Shown: positions 24,948-41,241 of the stretch, in pieces
Layout: every line of letters starts with the position of its first letter
Position numbering within the stretch: position 1 is the first letter of the stretch
Origin: Cherax quadricarinatus
Lineage: Eukaryota > Arthropoda > Malacostraca > Decapoda > Parastacidae
DNA: 64,000 nt
Direction: 5' to 3'
Assembly (NCBI RefSeq): GCF_038502225.1
Contig: NW_027196480.1
Location: 5,001-69,000 of the forward strand
Made by a program: the position numbers and the translations under genes
Notes under the pieces: model-generated
What the model saw: only the letters and a program-made list of their open reading frames with translations
The model's database searches: none
Told to the model about the DNA's origin: nothing

Positions 24948-25373
24948 TGTGGCATGCAAAGAGTACGTAACCTTTATTCGGCGCATGTACACACCCTCAT
25001 TTACAGGCTATCTCCCCCAACCAGCGAACCAGGTTGCTGAGAGCTGATGATGGGGCCCCGTCGTTCAACTAGTGACCAGGTTCCAGCCAATAAGAAGATG
25101 GTTTTAGCAATCGCAGAGGTTATGTGGGTACCACTCTCCTGTCTGCCCTTGTCATTCCCATTCTAGAGCTGGTTGAAGCACGGTCTGCTCTCTTGTGGCT
25201 TCTATTCTGCCTTGCTTACCGTGGAGTGCACTAATACTTATCACTGTACATAGTGTACATATTGCTGTTCTAAATTGGTGAAGGATAATATAAGTCTAAA
25301 CTTTTTCTGCTGTGTTTATTTTGCTCATTTTACACCCAGGATAGCAGGCCATTTGGAATCCTGGGTTGTAATA
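24948..25373 (+). mobile_element. Possible solo LTR, 426 bp, with AACAC duplications
   Basis: This block interrupts the decayed gene between two codons that are adjacent in the family. AACAC occurs just before it (24943-24947) and just after it (25374-25378), as expected for a 5-bp target duplication. It starts TGTGGCATGC, an LTR-like end, but finishes TTGTAATA rather than with CA. It has no coding sequence. An AATAAA-like signal overlaps its right edge. A solo LTR of a Gypsy or BEL element is my best guess. Strand is nominal. Confidence 0.55.
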
Positions 25374-25490
25374 AACACAGATATCAGGGATCTTATAATG
25401 AAAACATGATGGGAGACTACATTTGGAGGCTTAAACGGGAAAGTGATTTGTTGCATGCTCGAAAATCTAGAAAAACTGCTCATTTCTTAC

Positions 25491-25757
25491 TTTGTAATTA
25501 TGTTTCAGAAAGTTTTAAATGAAATTTTTGTTAATTTTATTTTATGTAAATTTTATTTATTTTATTTTATTATGTTTTTGTTTTACATCCAAAACTAGCA
25601 AAAAATATTAAAATTTAGCTTTTTTTTTATCAAAAATTCAACCTGTAATCACAAATGCAAATTTTGAAAGAAATAATGAGCATTTTCTATTGTTTTGCAA
25701 TAAAAGGAGTTGGAAAATAACGCTTATATGCCAAAACAAAAATTGTGTTACATGGTG

Positions 25758-25816
<59 letters not shown>

Positions 25817-25854
25817 CAAATAAATAAATAAATATATATATATATATAATTATA
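25491..25854. other. AT-rich spacer with (AT)n
   Basis: AT-rich sequence with an (AT)n array at 25759-25814 and a second, impure one to 25848. The arrays end at the 3' terminus of minus-strand C1. No gene is seen. Confidence 0.7.
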
Positions 25855-26403
25855 ATTACCTCTATAGCTGGAATGGGGACCCTCATCCTCAGAGAAGACA
25901 ATAAACGTACCTCAGAGAAAACTCAAGGTTCTCCCCGGAGCTGTTTGAATATTTACTTCTCCTACCACCCCCTATATATGTTTTATTCTATGTGAACATT
26001 TATTAATAAACAAAATACATTTACAGAAAAAAACATAAACATGAATACAATGGCACAATGTATCAAAGATGATGAATTTCCTCCAGCTCCTCCGAGGCTG
26101 GACGTGAGCCAAGTATGCAGCAAGCATTTCCCCTCTGGATGGCGACGCTGAGGCGCTGGAACATGAAAGTGGCTGCCCTTGGGTCCCTGGTGGTGTCGAT
26201 GAGTCTGGAACCCAATTCTTTAAGGAAACGTGTGGCATTTTTTCCCCATGATCCCAAGGTCTCTGATCCCACTGGGACAAATTGATACTGTTGGCTAATG
26301 TCCCTGTACTTGCTGATCTTGTACTCCTCCCTGTGGTCAGCAGCTCCTCCCTGTCGCCCCACGCTGTGATGGATATAGGTGTCAGCCAGTGTGGACACAC
26401 AGG
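25855..26403 (-). mobile_element. LINE-like family C copy C1, short 3' fragment
   Basis: A minus-strand fragment. The coding part (26403-26063) reads [19 protein letters not shown] and GSETLGSWGKNATRFLKEL, then FQRLSVAIQRGNACCILGSR up to the stop. The 3' UTR (26062-25855) carries a 120-bp block (GTGGTAGGAGAA, CTCTGAGGATGAGGGTCC) that also ends C3. Both ends abut (AT)n. It is the inverted neighbour of C2. Confidence 0.88.
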
Positions 26404-26405
26404 TA

Positions 26406-26408
<3 letters not shown>

Positions 26409-26491
<83 letters not shown>
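26409..26491. repeat. (AT)n at C1 5' break
   Basis: An AT array of about 83 bp between C1 and MITE-like E2. Confidence 0.96.
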
Positions 26492-26497
<6 letters not shown>

Positions 26498-26515
26498 CAT
26501 ATAAACTTATATGTA

Positions 26516-26905
26516 TGTCGTGCCGAATATGTAAAACTGGTCAATTAGCAAGAACTCATTTAAAATTAAGTTCTTTCTAAAATTTTCTCTTATACATTTA
26601 AAGATATATTTTTTTCATTAATGCTCACGTAAAAATTTATAATTTTGCACCAAAAGGAACTTAGAAAACTTACCTAACCTTATTATAACAAGCGCAATTT
26701 GTTTTAGCCTAACCCAACTAAATATATTTTAGATTTCTTTACATTAGTTTAGTACTAAACAAACACAGTGAAATATATTTTTTTCGTTAGGTTCAGAATG
26801 ATTTTGGCGAAATTATTGCATACACAAATTTTCACTTGTCCTATATGGCAAGATGAGCGTTGCTATTTAAGCCAAGATGGCAAGTTCTGCCTATTCGGCA
26901 CGACA
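26516..26905 (-). mobile_element. MITE-like repeat E2, 390 bp
   Basis: It has the same inverted ends as E1 and the opposite orientation, with identical length. AT sequence lies on the left, and family C coding sequence starts at the very next base on the right. There is therefore no matching TA duplication on the right side, suggesting that C2 was joined to E2 by truncation. Confidence 0.88.
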
Positions 26906-27612
26906 CCCACGATGCCTTGTACCTTCTCACAAAGTGCTTGAGTCTGCCCAGGTTGACATATTTCCTAAGATGTGCACCTTCATATGATAACCCTATACTG
27001 CACGAATATGACAGTATTCTTAGGCAGATTTTTACGAAAGTACTTAACCTTAATCTAGAAGACGGGCAGTGGAACCAAGCTACACTTCCAGTCAGACTAG
27101 GAGGCATTGGTGTCCGCAAGTCATCACAGATTGCGTTACCTGCTTTTCTGTCCTCGTGTATTGCATCCAGAGAGCTTGTAGCAGCGATTCTCCCTGAACA
27201 TCTTAGGGACAAGATTGGAGTCCAGGACCAAAAATTCATTGACGGAGCAATGATCTGGGATAATCTAACGGGCTCAGAAACCAGACCTGCTCCCCTCAAC
27301 AACTATAAACAATCGCACTGGGATGGTCCAATAGTGGAAAATATAGCCTCAACAATGCTTCAGAGTGTGTCAGGGAAGGATAGAGCCCGCCTCCTGGCAG
27401 TGAGAGCACCGCATGCTGGGGACTTTATGTTGGCTGTTCCCAACTCCAGCCTTGGCACACGCCTCGACCCACAGACCATCCGCATCAGTGTTGCCCTTCG
27501 ACTTGCCGCCCCTATTCTCGCCGAACACAGGTGTATTTGTGGCAGTGAAGCAGCAGACCGATTTGGGTACCATGGTATTGTGTGCCGTAAATCCGAGGGA
27601 AAGACTGCAAGA

Positions 27613-27623
27613 CATTAGGAGGT
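27613..27623. repeat. Target-site duplication, left (Penelope-type insert)
   Basis: CATTAGGAGGT occurs here and at 28401-28411, flanking the insert. One copy matches the expected family C sequence at this point (compare C3 near 34498). Confidence 0.85.
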
Positions 27624-27890
27624 ATCTTGGTACAGACCATCTACTTCGACAACCTCTACTAGTGAGAACGGCTGGGTTTGAGAAGGACCTGCCCTCCCAA
27701 ATCAACCTACGTCTCACCTCCTGGCACTATATAAGGCCCGATTCTGTCACTTCAACTTCATATTGTTTCAGACAACGGAACAATGCTCTTCTCCAGACTG
27801 AGGGACTGACCACCTCAAAACTTTAAGGGTGATGGACTGATTACATCGTCTTCAAGTATATTCTGCTTCTATCAACTCTTCTGTACTCGA

Positions 27891-27917
27891 CTGAAGAAGC
27901 CTACTGTGTAGGCGAAA
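27891..27917 (+). ncRNA. Hammerhead-like ribozyme core, unit 1
   Basis: CTGAAGA (27891-27897) fits the hammerhead CUGANGA box. It is followed by a perfect 6-bp stem II (27899-27904 with 27908-27913, 3-nt loop) and GAAA (27914-27917). There is one extra A between the box and the stem. Stem III and the cleavage site are not resolved by eye. Penelope-like elements are known to carry minimal hammerheads in their LTR-like repeats. Confidence 0.5.
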
Positions 27918-28293
27918 CGTTTCAAAATAAAGATACCTAACTGTTGCATATGTGTCTTACCTAACAATCTGTCGGTATTTTATACCATTTTAATGTTCAT
28001 TATGTCAGACACTGCAACACAAGGGTATCTTGGTACAGACCATCTACTTCGACAACCTCTACTAGTGAGAACGGCTGGGTTTGAGAAGGACCTGCCCTCC
28101 CAAATCAACCTACGTCTCACCTCCTGGCACTATATAAGGCCCGATTCTGTCACTTCAACTTCATATTGTTTCAGACAACGGAACAATGCTCTTCTCCAGA
28201 CTGAGGGACTGACCACCTCAAAACTTTAAGGGTGATGGACTGATTACATCGTCTTCAAGTATCTTCTGCTTCTATCAACTCTTCTGTACTCGA

Positions 28294-28320
28294 CTGAAGA
28301 AGCCTACTGTGTAGGCAAAA
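28294..28320 (+). ncRNA. Hammerhead-like core, unit 2, mutated GAAA
   Basis: The same stem and CTGAAGA box as unit 1, but the first G of GAAA is A here (GGCAAAACG). Since that G is part of the conserved core, this copy should be inactive if unit 1 is a ribozyme. Confidence 0.45.
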
Positions 28321-28400
28321 CGTTTCAAAATAAAGATACCTAACTGTTGCATATGTGTCTTACCTAACAATCTGTCGGTATTTTATACCATTTTAATGTT

Positions 28401-28411
28401 CATTAGGAGGT
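28401..28411. repeat. Target-site duplication, right (Penelope-type insert)
   Basis: CATTAGGAGGT, identical to 27613-27623. Family C coding resumes here. Confidence 0.85.
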
Positions 28412-28991
28412 TAATAACATTATCAAGAGGAGCCTCACAACAGCTGGATGCCCAGCAATAAGGGAGCCACCCCAACTATGCAGATCTGATGGCAGCCAGA
28501 AGCGTCCAGATGGTATCACCCTTCAAGTCTGGACAGATGGGAAGCAGGTGGTGTGGGACTATACATGTGCATCTACCTTGGCTGATACCTATCTCCAATA
28601 CACCAGGGAGGAAGGAGGGGCAGCTGCCAGCTTCAAGGAGTCCCAAAAGTCTAGAAAATATGGAGAACTTGCCCATCATTATATGTTTGTTCCCATTGGC
28701 TCAGAGACCCTTGGCTCATGTGGAAAGAGTGCATCTAAATTCCTTAAGGAGCTGGGAAAAAGACTCATCAAGGTAACTAGGGATCCCAGGGCAGCTAGTT
28801 TTCTGCTCCAGCGGCTCAGTGCGGCTGTTCAAATGGGTAATGCCTGCTGTATTTTGGGCACACGCCCCAGCTCTGAGGAGCTGGATGAGATTTTCACCTT
28901 ATAATCGGTGATACACACGTAACAACATGTACCGTATATGCCACCTTTATATCAACAATGTATCTCTTAAATCTTCTGTACCATATTATGT

Positions 28992-29076
<85 letters not shown>
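28992..29076. repeat. (AT)n between C2 and E3
   Basis: An AT array of about 85 bp downstream of the C2 stop. It ends at the first base of E3. Confidence 0.96.
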
Positions 29077-29080
<4 letters not shown>

Positions 29081-29466
29081 GTGCCGAATATGTAAAACTG
29101 GTCAATTAGCAAGAATTCATTTAAAATTAAGTGCTTTCTGAAATTTTTTTTTATACGTTTGAAGATATATTTTTTTCATTAATGTTAATGTAAATTGTTT
29201 TAATTTTGCACCAAAAGGATCTTAGAAAACTTACCTAACCTTATTATAACAAGAACAATTTATTTTAGCCTAACCCAACTAAATATATTTTAGATTTGTT
29301 CACAATAATTTAATACTAAACAAACACAGTGAAATATATATTTTTCGTTAGGTTCAGAATGATTTTGGCAAAATTATTGCATACACAAATTTTCACTTGT
29401 CCTATATGGCAAGATGAGCGTTGCTATTTAAGCCAAGATCGCAAGTTCTGCCTATTCGGCACGACT
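29077..29466 (-). mobile_element. MITE-like repeat E3, 390 bp
   Basis: Same orientation as E2 and collinear throughout. The right terminal repeat has one change in its last base (CGACT). The left end lies on (AT)n. Confidence 0.88.
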
Positions 29467-30084
29467 GTTATGCGTTTAAAGATTTTTTTTTCATTCTAAC
29501 CCCACCCGTGGTATGGTTTGTTTGCAATCGTGTCATTACGATTTCGTTAGTCATGTTGACGGCTTTCAGGAGACTTGAGCTAGCGTTCGTCACAGCCATG
29601 TTAGCAGAAGATTCGTATGTAAAACTTGTATTTGTGGACACAGTGGTGTCTATGCTAACCTTCCTATGGTGTAGAAATGTACCTAGTTGGTTGACTCTTA
29701 TTGAAGCTAGCTGGCCAGTGACTAACGCGACGGTCAGGAGTTTTGAGACTCTCTGACCGCGGGTTCAAACCCCAACCGTGGTATGGTTTGTTTACCCTGT
29801 ATTAATTTGATGACAATGTAATACTTGTTGTACCCTGTATTCTGTTAGAAACGGCAAACATATGAAAGGGATAAAAAGATAAATGAAGCATTTAAAAGAA
29901 CGGCAAATCGGGAGAAGAAATGGAGAATTACCATTAAACAGAAAAAAGTACAAACCAGCGCTAACGGATGTTACCCTACGACGATAGAGATTAATGTAAG
30001 AATTGTTTATAATCAAGTCCAAAATTAGGGCCTTGTTTTCCGAAATTGAGAGGCTGTTGAATTACAGAAAGAAAAAAACATAAA
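29467..30084 (+). other. tRNA-like SINE region and unassigned sequence
   Basis: At about 29708-29790 there is a tRNA-like block: an A-box-like TGGCCAGTGACTAACGCG, a stem-loop around TTTTGAGAC and a B-box-like GGTTCAAACCC, followed by CCGTGGTATGGTTTGTTT. The last words also occur at 29503-29525, so two copies of a tRNA-derived SINE tail are present. The T-stem is imperfect, so this is not a working tRNA gene. The rest, to 30084, is unassigned. Confidence 0.5.
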
Positions 30085-32827
30085 TAAAATAGATGACCTA
30101 AGATTACTTGTAAGTGTAGGTAATATAGATATTATTGGTATAACAGAGACCTGGTTCAACCTGAAAGATAGACAAATGCATTCTCAATGCAACATACAGG
30201 GTTATAAACTATTCCACACTGAAAGGGTCAACAGGAAAAGTGGTGGGGTGGCGATGTATGTCAGAGAAAATTTAAATTCTTGTCTTAGACATGATATAAG
30301 ATTAGAAACATCGAACACAGAATCTGTTTGGCTACAGTTTCTCGAGGGACGTGACAAATTAATTTTGGGTGTGATTTATAGGCCCCCAAACCTTGATAGG
30401 GAGTGCAGTAAGCTGTTATGGGACGAAATTCATAAGGCATCTAGACATGAAAATGTTGTGATAATGGGAAATTTTTACTTTAGACAAATTGATTGGAACA
30501 ATATGACAGGAAATCTTGAGTCTAGTGACTTTCTTGATAAGGTTCAGGATTGCTTTTTAGAATAGGTTGTGACAGAATCAACTAGAGGAAACAATCTGCT
30601 TGACTTGGTTCCTGCCAACAAAGATTCACTAATTAATAATCTTGAGGTTAATGATGAGGTTGGGGAAAGTGATCACAAATCACTTAGTTTTAATATATCA
30701 TGGAATTACCCAGATAACTGCAATCAAATCTGTCCCAGATTCTCGCTTGGCCGACTTCATGGGACTGAAAAATTACCTGGGTGGGCTAAATTAGGATGTC
30801 CTGACTATGGGTCAGGTAGATGATCTTGGTTGACAGTATGACTTTTTCAGAGCATAATTCTAGCTTCCCAGACAACTTTTGTTCCGAGTAGGGAAATTAG
30901 ATCAAACAAAAATGATCCTAAATGGATGAACAATAGATTAAAACATCTCATTGGTCAAAAGAGAGGCATGTATAGGCGTATCAAAAGAGGGGATTGGCAG
31001 TTAAGAAATCAATATATTCAATTAAAGACAGAAGTAAAGAAAGAAATAAGAAAAGCAAAAAGGGATTATGAGGCTAAGGTCGCAAGGTATACATGAAAGA
31101 ACCCAAAAGGGTTCTTTCAGGTATACAGAAGTAAGATTAGGGACAAGATTGGCCCACTTAAGAGTAACTCTGGTCAGATCACTGACAGTGATAAGGATAT
31201 GTGTGAAATTCTCAATACCTACTTCCTCTCAGTTTTCATCCAGGAAAATACTAGCGATATTCCTGAAATAATAGATTATGTAGAACAGGATGATAATAAA
31301 CTATGCACGATTGTGGTAACTAGTGACATGGTCTTCAGACAAATAGAGAAACTAAAACCTAACAAATCCAGAGGTCCTGATGAACTGTTTGCAAGGGTGC
31401 TAAAGGAATGTAAACAGCAGCTTAGCATACCTTTGGCTAATCTTTTTAACATATCGCTACAAACTGGCATAGTACCTGATAAGTCGAAAATGGCAAATGT
31501 AATACCTTTTTACAAGGCAGGTGACAGGTCCTTGACTTCGAACTATAGACCAATAAGCCTTACGCCCAAAGTGGGAAAATTTATGGACTCAATAATTGTC
31601 GAAGCAGTTCGTAGCCATCTTGATAGGCACAGATTGATTAATGAATCTCAAAACGGTTTTACAAAGGGGCGTTCCTGTTTTACGAATTTACTAACTTTTT
31701 TCACTAAGGTGTTTGGGAGGCAGATCATGGAAATGAATATGATATTGTGTATATGGACTTCAGTAAGGCTCTCGATAGAGTTCCACACCAGAGACTATTG
31801 AGGAAACATAAGGCACATGGAATAGGGGGGGGGGAAATTTTTTTCTGGGTAGAGGCATGGCTGACAAATAGGCAGCAGAGAGTTTGCATAAATAGGGAGA
31901 AATCAGAATGGGGGCACGTCACAAGCGCTGTTCCTCAGGGGTCAGTGTTGGGCCCGTTGTTGTTCACAATTTACTTAAACGACATAGATGAGGGAATAAA
32001 TAGCGACATAAGCAAATTTGCTGATGACACTGAAATAGGCCGTCCAATTCATTCTAATTAGGACACTAGAGAACTCCAGAATGATTTGAATAGACTGATG
32101 CAATGGTTGGAGAAGTGGCAGATGCAGTTTAATATTGGCAAATACAAAGTTCTAAATGTTGGACAGGTAAATAACCATGCCTCATATAAACTAAATAATG
32201 TAGCTCTTAATACTACTGATTGCGAAACGGATTTAGAAGTTCTGGTTAACAGTAATCTGAAACCAAGACAACAGTGCATTAGTGTTTGCAATAAAGCTAA
32301 CAGAATTCTTGGCTTCGTATCTAGAAGTATAAATAATAGAAGTCCTCAGGTTGTTCTTCAACTCTATATATCCTTGGTTAGGTCTCATTTAGACTATGCT
32401 GCTCAGTTCTGGTCACCGTATTACAGAATGGATATAAATGCTCTGGAAAACGTACAGAGGAGGATGACAAAGATGATCCCATGTATCAGAAATCTTCCCT
32501 ATGAGGATAGACTGAAGGCCCTGAATCTGCACTCTCTCGAAATGCATAGAATTAGGGGGATATGATCGAGGTGTATAAATAGAAAACAGGAATAAATAAA
32601 GGGGATGTAAATAGCGTGCTGAAAATTTCCAGCCAAGACAGGACTCGCAGCAGTGGTTTCATGTTGGAAAAATTCAGTTTCAGGAAGGATATAGGAAAGC
32701 ACTGGTTTGGTAATAGAGTTGTGGCTGAGTGGAACAAACTCCCGAGTTCAGTTATTCATGCTAAAACGTTGGGTAGTTTTAAAAATAGGTTAGATAAATG
32801 CATGAGTGGGTGTGGGTGGGTGTGAGT
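30085..32827 (+). pseudogene. B1 ORF2: CR1 endonuclease plus reverse transcriptase, broken
   Basis: The endonuclease part (30176-30830) has TETWFN, SVWLQFLEGRDKLILGVIYR and MGNFYFRQIDW (family GDF changed to GNF, losing an Asp), with a TAG at 30563. The RT (31199-32565) has KLKPNKSRGPDELFARVLKE, a frameshift near 31710, an insertion of G bases near 31828, [18 protein letters not shown] near 32020 and a stop (TAG) at 32059. The C-terminal domain is readable to 32825. It is dead at several independent points. Confidence 0.88.
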
Positions 32828-32947
32828 TAGACCTGACTAGCTTGTGCTGCTGGGTCTGGTGCCGTGCTCCTTGTGGGGGGACATGGACCTGCTTCGCATT
32901 GGTCAGTAGGCCTGTTGCAGTGTTCTTTCTTTCTTATGTTCTTATGT
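30085..32947 (+). mobile_element. LINE family B copy B1 (CR1), 5'-truncated and decayed
   Basis: A plus-strand copy starting near the ORF2 N-terminus (IDDLRLLVSVGNIDII) and ending in TTCTTATG repeats (32930-32947), the 8-bp microsatellite end typical of CR1 elements. It is collinear with B2 and B3. Confidence 0.92.
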
Positions 32948-33367
32948 TTTTAAGTAAAGGCAGCAAACGAACATCATTTCAAACTGTATAAATTGCTCCA
33001 GGCCTAGAGTACACTTCAAGAAATACATCTACTGGATGATGATATGTTTGCTACCCGAATATTCCTTCATTCCCCTATCATAAGCATCCATTTCCTACAT
33101 GCTCACACTCAAGAGAGTCCTGAAAACGGCCCTCCGTTTTATCTCTAATATTCGGTTGTTTTAAAGTCCTATTGTAGGATTTTCATGTTTTGTAGGGAAT
33201 CGCGCCAGCTGTGTGGTATGCATGATAACTTCTTTCCTGATAAAGGAAACCCACCCCAGCTGATTAACAGCGACCTTCTGTCACAGGGATTCACTTTACA
33301 AGAAAAATAAAGTATAACCTAACAAACAACATGAGTATGCATGTAGACATTTTGCAAACCCTCTATT
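32948..33367. other. Unassigned spacer
   Basis: A 420-bp stretch between B1 and C3. I see no coding or repeat signature. Confidence 0.5.
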
Positions 33368-39028
<5,661 letters not shown>

Positions 39029-39933
39029 GTGTACCGATGCTGGACACAACGATCTGCATCTTCCATAAATTTCATAATGGCGTAAAAAGCATACTACCCT
39101 CATTTTTCACCCATTACCAAGTAAAAGCCAAAAGGTGGGACCACTTACTTTTTCTCCTCCTCCTCCTCTCCCCCGCACTTTAGTAACTTATTTCTATCTT
39201 TTCCCATCATTCTTCTACCCCCTGCCTGACAAGAGCTCTGGATATAGTTCGATTTGAAGGTGTTATGTATGCAAGGGACAGGATTTATTTGTCAAGAGAG
39301 AGAGTAATCCTTCTGCCGTTGTTACTAGAGGGAGTCGACCCTCTCTACATTACCACCCTCTCCCTCGTCAATAAGAGGAGGCAGAGAGGAAGAAGAGAAG
39401 ATGAAGAACAGAGAGAGGAAGGAGGGTAGAATTATAGGATGACTGATGTGAGGGTGAGAATGGTGAGCTCTTGTTTGAGTGGAGGCAGCTGGTGTGTGAA
39501 CGGTGAGAGCTAGTTTGTGAATAGTAGCAGCTGGTTTGCGAATAGTGAGAGCTGCTGTGTGAAAAGTACCAGGTGGTGTGTAAGCAATGGCAGCTGTAGT
39601 GTGAATTTTCAGAGTTGGTGTATGGACGGTGGCAGGTAGTTTGTGAGTAATTGTAGATGGCGTGTGAGCAATTGCAGATGGTTTGTAAACATTGGCAGCT
39701 GGTGTGTAAACAGTGGCAGATGTTGCATGAGCTGGTATGCGAACTGTGGCATCTGTTATTTAAAAAGTTGCAGCTAGGGTGTACTCTGTAGCAATTGATG
39801 TGTGAACAGTGGCAGCTGGTGTGAGAATACTGGCAGTTGGTGTGTGAACAGAGATAACCAGTGTATTAACGGTGGCATTTGGTGGAAACGTTGGTAAATG
39901 TCTGAGTAAATGTCAGCTGAAATCTTACATGCT

Positions 39934-40065
39934 GCGGCAGTCACACTGCAACACTGCGGCAGTTACAATGCAATACTCCGGCAGTCACACTGCAACACTG
40001 CAGCAGTTACAATGCAACACTGCGGCAGTTACAATGCAATACTGTGGCAGTCACACTGCAACACT
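39934..40065. repeat. 22-bp tandem repeat, 6 copies (unit 1)
   Basis: The consensus alternates between GCGGCAGTCACACTGCAACACT and a form with TTACAATGCAATACT, giving a 44-bp higher-order pattern. Because 22 is not a multiple of three, two overlapping plus frames stay open. They are not taken as genes. The unit-2 copy is at 42147-42278. Confidence 0.9.
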
Positions 40066-41126
40066 GGTAAAGTTACACCTTACTGCAAAGTCCCGGTACT
40101 CAGCTGCAAAGTCACACTGCCACCGAGTATTTTGAATGATTCTAAGCTTATTCAGTTATTTGTGGTTATTTGTGTTGACAATGTAAGAATTATAAATATC
40201 AGTGTATATATCCCTAAATACCTATAGGATTATATTCAGTAGTAGTGGATATACACTGGTACATGTATACCGGTGCATAGACTCTGATAGGTGTGCTTTT
40301 CATTGCTTAATCGCCTAAAGAACTTCATTATTTTTTCTATTAATTAAAATGTCGTTAGGTGTTTGGAACTGTTTGGGTTATGCTGACGTTTGAAGTTATC
40401 TTGTAAATATTAACAAAAGTTCTAAATACTGTTTCTAACAAAATCCTATGCTTATAATGTTTTTAACGGCATTTACGATTCGTGTGTTAAAGCACAAACT
40501 CTGTATGTTAAAGAAATGTGATGATAAGAGAACTGGAGTAATACACAAATAACTCGGAATTAGGTGAAGAAAACTAAAAATCGTGTAAGGTTTCTTCTTC
40601 TCAAGGTTGTGTTTTCTAGTGCTAAGTAACTGACAACCATCAGTGGGTAGTCACAGTAGTTGATAAACGCTACTGAGTGGATTAGAGATGTATCAGATGT
40701 GAAAATATAGATATCCACGGATGCGGAAGTGCATGAGGATGTCTTACTTATTTGGCGGATGCGGATGCGGATGTGAGGAGTTGTGCAGATGTTCAGCAGA
40801 TGCAGTTACGGATGCGGATATCAGATACATCTCTAGAGTGGATCTATAGCTGCACCTCTATATAGCTAGGTAAATGCTCTGAGTGGATGATACCACAAGA
40901 ATGAATAAGTTTATCAACTACCTTCACCTCTCAGTGAGTGAGGACATACTATTGTGATGTAGGAGTAGCAAGATATCCCTGTTATCTTAGCGTGTTTATG
41001 AGACAGAAAAAGAAACCAGCAATCCTACCATCATGCAAAACAGTTACAGGTTTTTGTTTCACAGTCATCTGGCAGGACGGTAGTACTTCCCTGGGTGGTT
41101 GCTGTCTACCAACCTACTACCTACTA

Positions 41127-41241
<115 letters not shown>

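Larger units (their letters stand above)
23483..25490 (+). pseudogene. Decayed copy of a repeated arthropod gene of unknown function
   Basis: Exon 1 (23483-23690) starts with MVTRGCNYSPDAFCYI and has CEHCKKTLDG. Exon 2 starts at 23791 and contains AVPRIWREL, NCYFCLVDP, YQDLPSSIAPVPHSADLPVP and LNDIIRDLGLTKSNAELLIS. Later blocks are 24334-24633 (HNGNK-like NGNKDPSLPLGHSVNLKEDY) and 24663-24947 (PPLYIKLGLIKEFVTALDKE, SEEQGEHIHQHI). The last block continues after an insertion at 25379-25490 (YQGSYNENMMGDYIWRLKRE). I recall this as a widely repeated, uncharacterised arthropod and cnidarian family with transposase-like spread; no function is claimed. Lesions: a stop just after the splice junction, TGA at 24258, frame changes, an internal deletion near 24800 and an LTR-like insertion. 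Confidence 0.75.
27624..28400 (+). mobile_element. Tandem Penelope-type LTR-like dimer, 403-bp period
   Basis: Two direct copies of one non-coding unit, 27622-28024 and 28025-28400 (period 403). They are almost identical, and the second lacks the last roughly 25 bp. Each unit has a TATATAAG box (27728-27735; 28131-28138), a CTGAAGA...GAAACG hammerhead-like core, an AATAAA-type signal and a 3' end collinear with the Penelope-like element at 46858-47947. No RT or GIY-YIG is present, so it is non-autonomous. It resembles tandem pLTRs of Penelope-like elements or the retrozymes described in animals. The 11-bp target duplications show it moved as a dimer. Confidence 0.7.
26906..28904 (+). mobile_element. 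LINE-like family C copy C2, 5'-truncated, split by a Penelope-type dimer
   Basis: A plus-strand copy beginning within the RT thumb (HDALYLLTKCLSLPRLTYFL) directly at E2, and ending at the stop codon at 28902-28904. It is split after KTARH by the insertion at 27624-28400. The downstream half resumes at once with family sequence (NNIIKRSLTTAGCPA). Confidence 0.9.
26906..28904 (+). pseudogene. C2 ORF: RT thumb, zinc knuckle and nuclease-like C-terminus
   Basis: The upstream half (to 27618) is open: LPVRLGGIGVRKSSQIALPA, then the knuckle HRCICGSEAADRFGYHGIVC. The downstream half (28412-28904) holds KRPDGITLQVWTDGKQVVWD and YMFVPIGSETLG, then LLQRLSAAVQMGNACCILGT. The RPD and VVWDYTC pair resembles the Pro-Asp and Asp of restriction-like endonucleases in R2, R4 and related LINEs. 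Apart from the insertion the frame is almost clean. The RT palm is absent. Nuclease assignment is inference from motif order. Confidence 0.7.

Noticed and set aside
27993..28229. A 78-codon gene overlapping the Penelope-type dimer
   Set aside because: It repeats the frame seen in unit 1 (27620-27826) because the unit is duplicated, with no family support.
29708..29790. Functional tRNA gene
   Set aside because: The B box is present, but the T-stem and acceptor do not pair and the anticodon loop is irregular; better read as a tRNA-derived SINE.
39872..40227. Two overlapping frames of 87 and 105 codons over the 22-bp satellite
   Set aside because: Open only because the repeat lacks stops; both are duplicated exactly in unit 2 with it.
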